64,000 nt of DNA from Bradyrhizobium sp. CB1650. GTDB lineage: Bacteria > Pseudomonadota > Alphaproteobacteria > Rhizobiales > Xanthobacteraceae. The notes beneath the pieces were generated by a model. That model made no database searches. It saw only the letters and a list, made by a program, of their open reading frames with translations, and had not been told where the DNA came from. Of the stretch, positions 35,664 to 43,224 are shown in pieces (position 1 is the first letter of the stretch; the number at the start of each line of letters is the position of its first letter). The stretch spans positions 5,671,501 to 5,735,500 of the forward strand of contig NZ_CP121695.1 of the NCBI RefSeq assembly GCF_029761915.1. Reading direction: 5' to 3'. Both the position numbers and the translations under genes were made by a program.

Positions 35664-36158
35664 TCACGCCTTGCCGCTGGTCGCGAGCCCGTGCAGCGCC
35701 GGGGAAATCGAGCCCGGCAATTGCCCGAGCCGCTGGACGACCGCCAGAATCGCAGCGAGATAGCCGTAGGGACCCAGGCCGCAAATCACCGCGGTGCAGG
35801 CGCTCGATGTGATCGAGTCACGGTGGAGCTCATCTCGCGCATGAATGTTCGAGATATGCACCTCGATCTTCGGTCCCTCAAAACTCTTCAGCGCATCGAT
35901 CAGCGCGATCGATGTGAATGAATAGGCCGCGGGGTTCATGATGATCGCATCCGCCTTGCCGTGAGCGGATTGGATCAGGCTGACGAGCTCGCCCTCCATG
36001 TTCGACTGATGGAACGAGATCGAGGCTCCAAGATGGTCGGCCAGCGCCTGGCAGCTTGCCTCGATCTCCTTCAATGTCGTCGAGCCGTAGATGTGGGGCT
36101 CCCGGATGCCGAGAAAATTGAGATTGGGTCCATTGAGGATCATGATCGTTGCGGCCAT
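35664..36158 (-). CDS. aroQ: Type II 3-dehydroquinate dehydratase homologue with altered active site
   Basis: The 164-residue protein is clearly AroQ-type: LNGPNLNFLG, REPHIYG (Arg and catalytic Tyr), EVHISNIHAR and CGLGPYGYLAA. Compared with M. tuberculosis dehydroquinase, His81 of the THTS motif is Phe here (YSFTS) and Arg112 is His (HARDELH), while Asn12, Arg19, Tyr24, Asn75, His101 and Arg108 are kept. Two substrate-contacting residues are therefore changed. It lies among TRAP-transporter genes, 35 bp downstream of dctM, not near biosynthetic genes. This suggests catabolic use, either of dehydroquinate itself or of a related hydroaromatic acid. Confidence 0.88.
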   Translation of the reverse strand: MAATIMILNGPNLNFLGIREPHIYGSTTLKEIEASCQALADHLGASISFHQSNMEGELVSLIQSAHGKADAIIMNPAAYSFTSIALIDALKSFEGPKIEVHISNIHARDELHRDSITSSACTAVICGLGPYGYLAAILAVVQRLGQLPGSISPALHGLATSGKA

Positions 36159-36193
36159 TGCGCCCTTCCCTCCTTGTTATCGACGCGACTTAA

Positions 36194-37474
36194 CTAGCCG
36201 CCGAACCATTTGGCCGGGATCGTCACGAGCCCCGGAAACAGTACCATCGCGAACAGCACGACCAATTGCGCGATCATGAACGGCCAGACGCCCTTGATGA
36301 TGTCCTCCATGCTGATCCTGGAGACGCCGCAAACTACATTCAGCACGACACCGACCGGCGGAGTGATGAGGCCGATCGCATTATTGATGATGAAGAGGAC
36401 GCCAAAATAGACGGGGTCGATGCCCGCCGCCTTGACGATCGGCATCAGGATCGGTGTGAGGATGAGGATGGTCGGCGTCATGTCGAGAGCCGTTCCCACG
36501 ATAACCACGACGACCATGATCGCCAGCATCAGGAGCGTGTTGTTGCCCATGAAGGGCTTCAGCAGGGCGACGACTTGCGCGGAAATCTCGGACACGGTGA
36601 TGAGCCAGGAGGACACCAGCGCCGCTGCCACGAGAAACATCACGATGCTGGTCGTCATGGCCGATGAGACGAAGATCTCGTAAAGCTGCGACAGCTTCAA
36701 TTCCCGATAGATACATGTCGCGACGAACAGCGAATAGACTGCGACCACCACTGCGGCTTCAGTCGGCGTGAAGATGCCGAAGCGCAGGCCGACTACGATG
36801 ATGACCGGCAGCATCAGCGCCCAGAAGCCGTCGATGATCGCCCTGATGATTTCGGACCACGAGGCACTTGGCGGCGGCTCGAGCTTCTCCTGCCGCACCA
36901 CCCACCACCAGGCAAGGCAGAGCCCCGCTCCCAGCAGCAACCCGGGCACAATGCCCGCCAGAAACAACTTGGAGATCGAAACGCCTGCGGCGACGCCGAA
37001 GATGACGAAACCGATGCTGGGTGGAATGACCGGAGCGATGATGCCCCCGGCGGCCACGAGCCCGGCCGCATACGACTTCTTGTGTCCCGCCGCTGCCATC
37101 ATCGGCACCAACAAGGCGGCCAGCGCAGCGGCGTCGGCGGCGGCCGAACCCGAGAGAGAGGCCAGGATGCAGGACGCCAGGATTGTGACATAGCCAAGGC
37201 CGCCCCGAAAATGTCCGACGGCAACGAGGGCGACGTTGACGATACGCCTGGCCAGTCCGCCCTTGTTCATGATCTCGCCGGCGAGCATGAAGAAGGGAAT
37301 GGCCATCAAGGGAAAGCTGTCCGCGCCGTTGATCACGTTCTGCGCCACGATCTGAGAGTCGAACATGTCGATCGTGCTCATCAACGCGACGCCACAGACG
37401 ATCAACGCAAAGGCGATCGGCATGCCGAGCGCCATGGCGCCGAGCAGCGAGAAGGTGAAGACGGCGATTGTCAT
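36194..37474 (-). CDS. dctM: TRAP transporter large permease, DctM family
   Basis: The 426-residue inner-membrane protein has about 12 hydrophobic segments and the DctM pattern: MALGMPIAFALIVCG at the N-terminus, GLARRIVNVA, GSAAADAAALAALLVPMM, PPSIGFVIFGVAAGVSI and NAIGLITPPVGVVLN near the end. It uses an ion gradient to import organic acids delivered by the DctP binding protein. It follows dctQ by about 60 bp, and aroQ comes next on the same strand. A cyclic or hydroaromatic carboxylate is a plausible cargo given aroQ. Confidence 0.93.
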   Translation of the reverse strand: MTIAVFTFSLLGAMALGMPIAFALIVCGVALMSTIDMFDSQIVAQNVINGADSFPLMAIPFFMLAGEIMNKGGLARRIVNVALVAVGHFRGGLGYVTILASCILASLSGSAAADAAALAALLVPMMAAAGHKKSYAAGLVAAGGIIAPVIPPSIGFVIFGVAAGVSISKLFLAGIVPGLLLGAGLCLAWWWVVRQEKLEPPPSASWSEIIRAIIDGFWALMLPVIIVVGLRFGIFTPTEAAVVVAVYSLFVATCIYRELKLSQLYEIFVSSAMTTSIVMFLVAAALVSSWLITVSEISAQVVALLKPFMGNNTLLMLAIMVVVVIVGTALDMTPTILILTPILMPIVKAAGIDPVYFGVLFIINNAIGLITPPVGVVLNVVCGVSRISMEDIIKGVWPFMIAQLVVLFAMVLFPGLVTIPAKWFGG

Positions 37475-37535
37475 CGCATACCCATGGTGGCTCGGGGAGA
37501 TTTGATGCCGGCGCGCGCGGCTCGACGGGGAAGCA

Positions 37536-38045
37536 TCAATGCTCCTCCGATTCCTTGACCGCCACCATGTCGGCTTCGCTCGCCTGTCCGGAAAGGACGC
37601 GGAACAGATCGTAGAGAAGGATGATTCCGGCCGAAACGCCGAAGATCACGCCCACGGCATAGAAGATGCCGAGCGACAGGCCGGTGGCCGGCGCGCGGTC
37701 GTCGATGTTGATGATGGTCTGGCGCCAGCTTCCCGAGAGCAGGAGCCAGTCGGCGAACAGCATCAGGACGTAATTGATGATGAAGCAGATGCGCTTGCCG
37801 AAGGCCGGCAGCATCCGGACAAGGGTATCGACCCCGAGATGCGCGTGCTCGCGCATCGCCACGACCGCACCGAGGAAGGTCAGCCAGACCAGGAGCCAGC
37901 GCGACAGCTCCTCGGAAATCGTGATTCCGGAGTTGAAGCCGTAACGCAGGACCACGTTGCCGAAGACCAGCACCACCATAACCGCAAGACATGCGGCAAT
38001 GGTGCCCTTCAGGAGGGTGCAATAGAGATCGAGAAATCGCGCCAT
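37536..38045 (-). CDS. dctQ: TRAP transporter small permease, DctQ family
   Basis: A protein of about 169 residues has four membrane segments and the DctQ motif SEELSRWLLVWLTFLGAVVAMREHAHLGVD, given here in part as EELSRWLLVWLTFLG. The ATG at 38045 (MARFLDLYC) was chosen because it begins just before the first membrane segment; an upstream in-frame ATG at 38108 would add 21 polar residues. It lies between dctP and dctM in the standard order P-Q-M. Confidence 0.9.
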   Translation of the reverse strand: MARFLDLYCTLLKGTIAACLAVMVVLVFGNVVLRYGFNSGITISEELSRWLLVWLTFLGAVVAMREHAHLGVDTLVRMLPAFGKRICFIINYVLMLFADWLLLSGSWRQTIINIDDRAPATGLSLGIFYAVGVIFGVSAGIILLYDLFRVLSGQASEADMVAVKESEEH

Positions 38046-38121
38046 ACCTGCGGTCCGGGCAAAGTTTGAGGTGAGAGCCGGCCGAGTGGTCGGCCCCGCT
38101 GGTTGCATGCTCGGTGGAGCG

Positions 38122-39138
38122 CTATTTTACTTCCTTGCGGATGCGGTCAAGTTCATCGTTGAAGAGCTTCACTGCCTCTGGGCGGAGATTGGCAGAAATC
38201 TTGTCGACGACCGGCTGCGCCGTCTTGCGCATCCGATCGAGCTCTTCCGGAGCGACCGTATTGTACTGCATGCCCTTGGCCTGCAACTCCGCCAGGGCCT
38301 TTTCGGTCTGAAGGCGCGTCTGCTCCTTCTGGTAGCCGCGGCTTTCTTCATACGCCTCGCGCATCAGGCGCTGCTCGGTCGGCGAGAGCTTGTCCCAGAA
38401 CATCTTGCTCACAAGGATGATGTTCAGCGTGAAGGTGTGGTTGGTGGCGGATACGTATTTCTGCACTTCATAGAATTTATTCGAGAGAATGACCGTGAAG
38501 GGATTCTCCTCGCCATCGACGGTGCGCGTTTCCAGCGCCGAATAAAGCTCGCCGAATGCCATCGGGACCGGATTGGCCTTAAATGAACTGAATGTCTCGA
38601 GATAGACGGGGTTCGGGATCACGCGCAGCTTGAGGCCGTTGAAGTCCTCGACTTTGGCGATCGGGCGGGTGCTGTTCGTGACGTTGCGGAAGCCCAGCCC
38701 CCAATATCCCAGACCGACCAACCCCTTCGATGGCAGGATCTCCAGCATCGCCTTGCCGAATTTGCCGGTCCCCAGAGCGTCGGCCTGCTCAACGGTATTC
38801 ACGATGAATGGAAAGTCGATGAGGCCGAACTCGGGGACGACCGTGGCGAGCGACGTCGTCGAGGCCGACAGCATCTCCTGCGTACCGCCACGCAGAGCGG
38901 ATTGCTGCTGCAGCTCGTTGCCGAGTTGCGAGGCCGCGAACTCGCGGACTTTCATTTTGCCACCGCTCTTCGCCAGAAGGATCTCGGCGAATTTCTGCAC
39001 CCCCATGCTCACGGGGTGATCGGTGTTGTTCAGGTGTCCCCACCTGATCGTCCGCTCCTGAATCTCCTGAGCCGACACGCCAACCGTCAGCGTCAAGCAG
39101 ACTGCCGTCGCGGAAAGCGCCCGCACCAAAAAGCTCAT
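38122..39138 (-). CDS. dctP: TRAP transporter solute-binding protein, DctP family
   Basis: The 338-residue periplasmic binding protein has a Sec signal (FLVRALSATAVCLTLTVGVSA) and GGGAGGA before its ATG. DctP features include IRWGHLNNTDHPVSMGVQKFAE, LGYWGLGFRNVTNS with the conserved carboxylate-binding Arg in NGLKLRVIPNP, and GELYSALETRTVDGEENP. The ligand should be a carboxylate. It is the first gene of dctP-dctQ-dctM-aroQ-unknown, opposite a divergent GntR regulator. Confidence 0.92.
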   Translation of the reverse strand: MSFLVRALSATAVCLTLTVGVSAQEIQERTIRWGHLNNTDHPVSMGVQKFAEILLAKSGGKMKVREFAASQLGNELQQQSALRGGTQEMLSASTTSLATVVPEFGLIDFPFIVNTVEQADALGTGKFGKAMLEILPSKGLVGLGYWGLGFRNVTNSTRPIAKVEDFNGLKLRVIPNPVYLETFSSFKANPVPMAFGELYSALETRTVDGEENPFTVILSNKFYEVQKYVSATNHTFTLNIILVSKMFWDKLSPTEQRLMREAYEESRGYQKEQTRLQTEKALAELQAKGMQYNTVAPEELDRMRKTAQPVVDKISANLRPEAVKLFNDELDRIRKEVK

Positions 39139-39212
39139 GACTTCCTCCCTGTTCGATCGGGCACGAACGGCGGCTTAAGCCATTATTTTCCGTGCCTCAG
39201 CTTAATCAAAAA

Positions 39213-39270
39213 TCATACATCTATTTTGCAGTCAAATGAGAATATCGATTTGGTCATACATTTTAATGTA
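39213..39270. promoter_or_regulatory. Palindrome and direct repeat in TRAP/GntR divergent region
   Basis: The 228-bp AT-rich gap between dctP and gntR holds TACATT-TT-AATGTA (39257-39270), a near-perfect palindrome. TCATACAT occurs at 39213-39220 and again at 39254-39261, 41 bp apart, close to four helical turns. GntR/FCD proteins typically bind short AT-rich palindromes in divergent promoters, so this is the likely operator region. TATAGT near 39292 may be the -10 of the gntR promoter. Confidence 0.45.
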
Positions 39271-39366
39271 CGTAGGACGTGCCACATCTGCTATAGTGCT
39301 GGCAACATTGATGGTTCGGCCGCCCGACGACGGGCGCTGCGCTACGGAAGGCGGGGGTGAAGGATC

Positions 39367-40026
39367 ATGACGTTACTCGAGGAACGGCCTCTGTCGGCGG
39401 GCGATAGCGGCTATCAGCGCATTCGGTCCGACATCATTTTTGGAGTGCTCACGCCCTCCGTGCGTCTCAAGCTCGATGCCATGAAGGAAGATTACGGCGT
39501 CAGCGTCAGCACGTTGCGCGAGATTCTCAATCGGCTGGCGTCGGAGGGCTTCGTGATTGCCGAGGGCCAGCGCGGATTCGAGGTGGCGCCCATATCGATC
39601 CAGAACCTGCGCGAGCTCGCCGATCTGCGTATCCTTCTGGAACACCACGCGATGGCCGAGTCGTTCCGCGCGGGCGACGTCGAGTGGGAGGGCCGCGTCG
39701 TGTCCGCGCATCACAAGCTGGCGGCCACCGAGCGCACCATCCTCACCGCGGGCGACGATCCCGAGCTGCGCAAGCGCTACGACGGCGAATTCCATCAAGC
39801 GCTCATCTCGAGTTGCGGTTCGCGCGAGTTGATGCACACCCACTCGGTCGTGTTCGACAAATATTTCCGTTATGCGCTGCGTTATCGGGGCGCGGAGACG
39901 ATCAACCAGCACAAGGCGTTACTGGAATGCGCCCTGAAGCGGGACATCAAGAGCGCCAAGGCCGTACTCACCGAGCACATCAACGGCTGCGTCGCGCACG
40001 CTCTAGCCTCCTGGAATGATGGGTGA
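39367..40026 (+). CDS. GntR-family regulator, FCD subgroup
   Basis: The 219-residue regulator has an N-terminal winged helix (SDIIFGVLTPSVRLKLDAM, VSTLREILNRLASEGFV) and an FCD domain with likely metal ligands (YDGEFHQALI, INQHKALLECA, LTEHINGCV). GAAGGA precedes the ATG. It is divergent from the TRAP/aroQ operon and is expected to control it in response to the imported acid or a metabolite. Confidence 0.9.
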   Translation: MTLLEERPLSAGDSGYQRIRSDIIFGVLTPSVRLKLDAMKEDYGVSVSTLREILNRLASEGFVIAEGQRGFEVAPISIQNLRELADLRILLEHHAMAESFRAGDVEWEGRVVSAHHKLAATERTILTAGDDPELRKRYDGEFHQALISSCGSRELMHTHSVVFDKYFRYALRYRGAETINQHKALLECALKRDIKSAKAVLTEHINGCVAHALASWNDG

Positions 40027-40092
40027 TCGCTCGCTCCCCGCAAGGCCCGACGTCAAGGATCAAGCGCGACCGGTGACCGACACGAGCGACAG

Positions 40093-40245
40093 ATGCATCC
40101 CGACATTCCATTCTCCACGACCAGGCTCGACAGCATGCTCGATGACTTCGGCATCGAAGTTCTGATCGCTACCTCCAAGCACAACATACAGTACCTTCTC
40201 GGCGGGCCGCGCCGTTGGAAGCCGGCATCGCGGAAGAAGATTTGA
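40093..40245 (+). pseudogene. Remnant of an M24-family (Xaa-Pro dipeptidase/creatinase-like) gene, N-terminus only
   Basis: An open frame of 50 codons encodes an N-terminus resembling creatinase/prolidase proteins: STTRLDSMLDDFGIEVLIAT followed by SKHNIQYLLGG, which matches the start of M24 peptidases (RL..M...G.DAL..T...N..YL.G). After GG the sequence becomes basic and unrelated, then stops. The metal-binding catalytic domain is absent. It is probably a truncated relic, removed by deletion before the SMP-30 gene; a short functional peptide is less likely. No strong ribosome binding site is seen. Confidence 0.55.
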
Positions 40246-40287
40246 CGATCTCACGTCCCCCTCACGAACAACCCGCCGGAAAGGCGT

Positions 40288-41187
40288 ATGAGGATGCCCG
40301 GTAACGCTTGGCCTGCGCATAAGGTCGAAACGGCGGTTGCCGCAGGCGATGTGCTCGGCGAAACGCCCCTGTGGTGTGATCGCTCCCGCAAACTGTGGTG
40401 GATTGATATCGACCGCCAATTGCATCAGTCCTTCGATCCCGCCACGAGCACGCATCAAGTCTTTCGCTACCCCTGTCAGTCCCTCGGAAGCCAAGCCTTC
40501 ACGATCGACGGCGCCCATCTGCTAGCACCGGATCTAAGCATCTGCCGCCGCGACCCGGTTACCGGCCTTCTCAGCGGGATTTGCGAAGTCGAACGCGGCC
40601 TTGACAACCGTCTTAATGACGGACGCGTAGACGCGCGCGGCCGGTGGTGGATCGGCACGATGGACAACCAGTTGCATCGACCGAACGGCTCGTTGTACCG
40701 CGTGTCCGGGGATGGCGAAGCGAAGCACATGTTCGGCGACGTCGTCGTGACGAACGGAATTGCGTTTTCGCCCGACAATCGCACCCTCTATTTCACGGAT
40801 ACCCGACGCTATTGCACCTGGCAGTTCGACTTCGATCTTGATGAGGGAACGATCCACAACAGGCGTCTTTTTGCGGACCATAGAGCCTCGAAGGAGAGAC
40901 CTGACGGAGCGTGCGTTGACGTTCTCGGTGGACTATGGACGGCGTTTTTCTCTGGTGGACGCGTAGTGCGGTATCGGCCCGATGGCCGTATCGACACCGT
41001 CATCTCCGTGCCGGCAACCAATCCAACATGTGTGTGCTTCGGAGGAAGCGAGCTGAAAACGATGTTCGTCACAACGGCGCGAAGGTTTTTGGATCGTGAG
41101 CAGTTGAGCCGCGAGCCCGAAGCTGGTCACGTCTTTGCCATTCACGGTATTGCGCAGGGTCTTCCGGAGCACCGCTTTTCACCATGA
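40288..41187 (+). CDS. SMP-30/gluconolactonase family lactonase
   Basis: This is a 299-residue beta-propeller lactonase. The metal-binding residues of the family can be seen: Glu in LGETPLWCD, Asn/Asp in VTNGIAFSPDN, and Asp in RPDGACVDVLGGLW. GRWWIGTMD and LYFTDT are typical blade motifs. Such enzymes hydrolyse sugar lactones, for example gluconolactone or galactonolactone, to the acids. ATG at 40288 or 40294 may be the start. It lies just before a convergent SDR gene. A lactonase beside SDR dehydrogenases suggests oxidation of a sugar to a lactone and then to an acid. Confidence 0.87.
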   Translation: MRMPGNAWPAHKVETAVAAGDVLGETPLWCDRSRKLWWIDIDRQLHQSFDPATSTHQVFRYPCQSLGSQAFTIDGAHLLAPDLSICRRDPVTGLLSGICEVERGLDNRLNDGRVDARGRWWIGTMDNQLHRPNGSLYRVSGDGEAKHMFGDVVVTNGIAFSPDNRTLYFTDTRRYCTWQFDFDLDEGTIHNRRLFADHRASKERPDGACVDVLGGLWTAFFSGGRVVRYRPDGRIDTVISVPATNPTCVCFGGSELKTMFVTTARRFLDREQLSREPEAGHVFAIHGIAQGLPEHRFSP

Positions 41188-41252
41188 CGCATGCTTGAGC
41201 TTCCACAATCTCCCTCGTTTCGCGCAGACGGCAGAAGCTCCGAGATGCCCGT

Positions 41253-41996
41253 CTAGCTCGCCGTGTAGCCGCCATCGGCGTTGATAGATGCACCGGTAAT
41301 GATCGATGCTCGGTCGCTGGCAAGAAAGGCTACGACTTGCGCGATCTCGTCGGGCCGGCCGAGACGTCCGATCGGCTGGCGGGCAAGCACGTTCTGCCGG
41401 GTCGCTTCAGGGAGCTTGGCGAGAAGCGGCGTATCGACGTAACCCGGCGAGACGCAATTTGCGCGGATGCCCTGCCGCGCGTAGGTCAGTGCTACCGACC
41501 GCGTCAGATTGACCACGGCGGCCTTCGCCGCCGAATAGGCATTGCTGTTCTCCTGGCCGACATGGCCGAGGATCGAGGCCATGTTGACGATGGCGCCGCC
41601 GCCCGTCGCCAACATTGCGCCTGCAGCGAACTTGTTACAAATCGCCACGCCGGTGAGATCGACGTCGATCACGCGGCGCCAGTCGGCGAGATCCAGCTCA
41701 TGGATCGGCGCCTTGCGCTCGGGAATACCGGCATTGGCGACGAGGATGTCGAGCCGGCCAAATTTCGTCACTGCCGCCTGCATCAGGCCGGCGACGCTCC
41801 GCTCATCGGTGACGTCGGCACGCTGAAACACGGTCTCGAAGCCTTCGGCCGCAAGTTCGGCCGCGAGCGCTGCACCACCGTCAGCGAGATCGCCGAGCAC
41901 GACCTTCGCACCTTCGACAACAAACAGGCGCGTGATCGCCGCCCCGATGCCGGAGCCGGCGCCTGTGACGATCGCAACCTTTCCCTTCAGCAGCAT
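41253..41996 (-). CDS. Short-chain dehydrogenase/reductase
   Basis: This is a 247-residue classical SDR, NAD(P)-dependent and cytosolic. TGAGSGIGAA is the cofactor loop, NAG occurs in VANAGIPE, the catalytic Ser is in NMASILG and Tyr/Lys in YSAAKAAV; SPGYVDTPLL follows. The ATG at 41996 has GGAGGGA upstream. It probably oxidises a secondary alcohol of the substrate used by this region, but specificity cannot be read. It lies 44 bp from the next SDR gene on the same strand. Confidence 0.88.
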   Translation of the reverse strand: MLLKGKVAIVTGAGSGIGAAITRLFVVEGAKVVLGDLADGGAALAAELAAEGFETVFQRADVTDERSVAGLMQAAVTKFGRLDILVANAGIPERKAPIHELDLADWRRVIDVDLTGVAICNKFAAGAMLATGGGAIVNMASILGHVGQENSNAYSAAKAAVVNLTRSVALTYARQGIRANCVSPGYVDTPLLAKLPEATRQNVLARQPIGRLGRPDEIAQVVAFLASDRASIITGASINADGGYTAS

Positions 41997-42040
41997 CGAT
42001 CCCTCCTGCCCGGCCAGCCACCCGCTGGCCACCCTCAGTC

Positions 42041-42829
42041 CTACTCGAAGCCCGGGCGCGGAATCACGCCCATGATCGTTCGGGTAAACCCGCCGTCGAC
42101 GACCATTTCCTCGCCGGTGATGTAGCTTGCGCGCTCGCTGGCGAGGAACACGACCGCATCGGCGATGTCCGCCGGCTGGCCGATGCGCCGCGCCGGCACC
42201 AAGGCTCGCCGCGCCTCGTGGACACTCGGGGCCCGATAGATCTCATCGGTCATGGGCGTGCGGATCATGCCCGGGCTGACCACGTTGCTGCGCACGCCGC
42301 GCGGCCCCCATTCCAGCGCGAGCTGACGGGACAACATCACAACGCCGGCCTTGCTGACGCTGTAGGCGCCGCTGTAGCCCTGCGGGAACGACGCCGAGAT
42401 CGACGCGACGTGGACGATAGCACCAGCGCCCCGCTCCAGCATCGGTTCGCCGAAGACCCGCGCACAGCGCAGGTAGCCCGTCAGATTGAGCGACAGAATA
42501 CGGTCCCAGTCGGTCATGCTCACGGCATCGAGGCCGCCGGGCAACATGGTGCCGGCGTTGTTGACGAGGATTCCGGCTTGACTGCCCCTTGCTTTGATCT
42601 GCTCGGCGGCCCACGCGACGCTATCGTCGCAGGTGACATCGCAGACGAAGAATTCCGCGCGTCCGCCGTTCCCGCGAATCTCCGCCGCAACGTCCGAACC
42701 CGCCTCATCCCGATCGAGCACGACCACCTCCGCGCCGACCGCCGCCAGACCAAGCGCGATGCCGCGCCCGATGCCGGCGCCGCCGCCCGTCACCACGGCG
42801 ACGTTCGACGATAGATCGATCCATGTCAT
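42041..42829 (-). CDS. Short-chain dehydrogenase/reductase
   Basis: This is a 262-residue SDR with TGGGAGIGRG, NNAGTM, the catalytic Ser in HVASISAS and YSVSKAGV. A one-residue Asp in VVLDRDEAG suggests NAD rather than NADP preference. It is the second of two adjacent SDR genes on this strand; their low similarity outside the motifs argues for different substrates. The next upstream gene encodes a NIPSNAP protein (34-bp gap), then a Liv-type binding protein, so all four are probably one operon. Confidence 0.88.
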   Translation of the reverse strand: MTWIDLSSNVAVVTGGGAGIGRGIALGLAAVGAEVVVLDRDEAGSDVAAEIRGNGGRAEFFVCDVTCDDSVAWAAEQIKARGSQAGILVNNAGTMLPGGLDAVSMTDWDRILSLNLTGYLRCARVFGEPMLERGAGAIVHVASISASFPQGYSGAYSVSKAGVVMLSRQLALEWGPRGVRSNVVSPGMIRTPMTDEIYRAPSVHEARRALVPARRIGQPADIADAVVFLASERASYITGEEMVVDGGFTRTIMGVIPRPGFE

Positions 42830-42863
42830 GCAGGGCTCCGCAAGTCGAAAGACGGTCTGCGCA

Positions 42864-43202
42864 TCAGGAGGTGCGGCCTGCGAGAGACCTCAGTTCGATC
42901 CTGCGGATCAGCCGGTTCTCCTGTGCGACGATGAGATGTTCGGACGCCTCGAGATAGGCCGGCCAGTCCGGATCCTTGTCGCGCGCGGCATGCCGCCGCT
43001 CGAACTCGCCCATATCGGGAAAGCCCCAGAGGTGCACGATCTGGTTCAGCGGACCGACCGCACTCGTGAACATACCCAGCGGCCGTCCCAGATATCTGAG
43101 CTGGATCGGCATCGCGAGCCGATCGAACACATCGATGAACTCCGTCATTTTGCGCAGAGCGATGGTGTAGACGCGCAAGTCGACGATGGCGTCCTCAATC
43201 AT
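42864..43202 (-). CDS. NIPSNAP-family protein
   Basis: The 112-residue single-domain protein carries the NIPSNAP pattern: VDLRVYTIALRKMTEFIDVF at the start, GPLNQIVHLWGFPDMGEFERR in the middle. This ferredoxin-like fold forms dimeric alpha/beta barrels. The biochemical role in bacteria is not established, but such proteins often occur beside ring-modifying catabolic genes. GGGAGAG precedes the ATG. A larger two-domain NIPSNAP is encoded at 60230-60844, next to paralogous flavoprotein genes. Confidence 0.82.
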   Translation of the reverse strand: MIEDAIVDLRVYTIALRKMTEFIDVFDRLAMPIQLRYLGRPLGMFTSAVGPLNQIVHLWGFPDMGEFERRHAARDKDPDWPAYLEASEHLIVAQENRLIRRIELRSLAGRTS

Positions 43203-43224
43203 CGGATCTCTCCCTGCTGCGAGA

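Noticed and set aside
41197..41240. GAGCTTC/GAAGCTC arms between the lactonase and SDR genes
   Set aside because: The 30-base loop makes a functional terminator unlikely.
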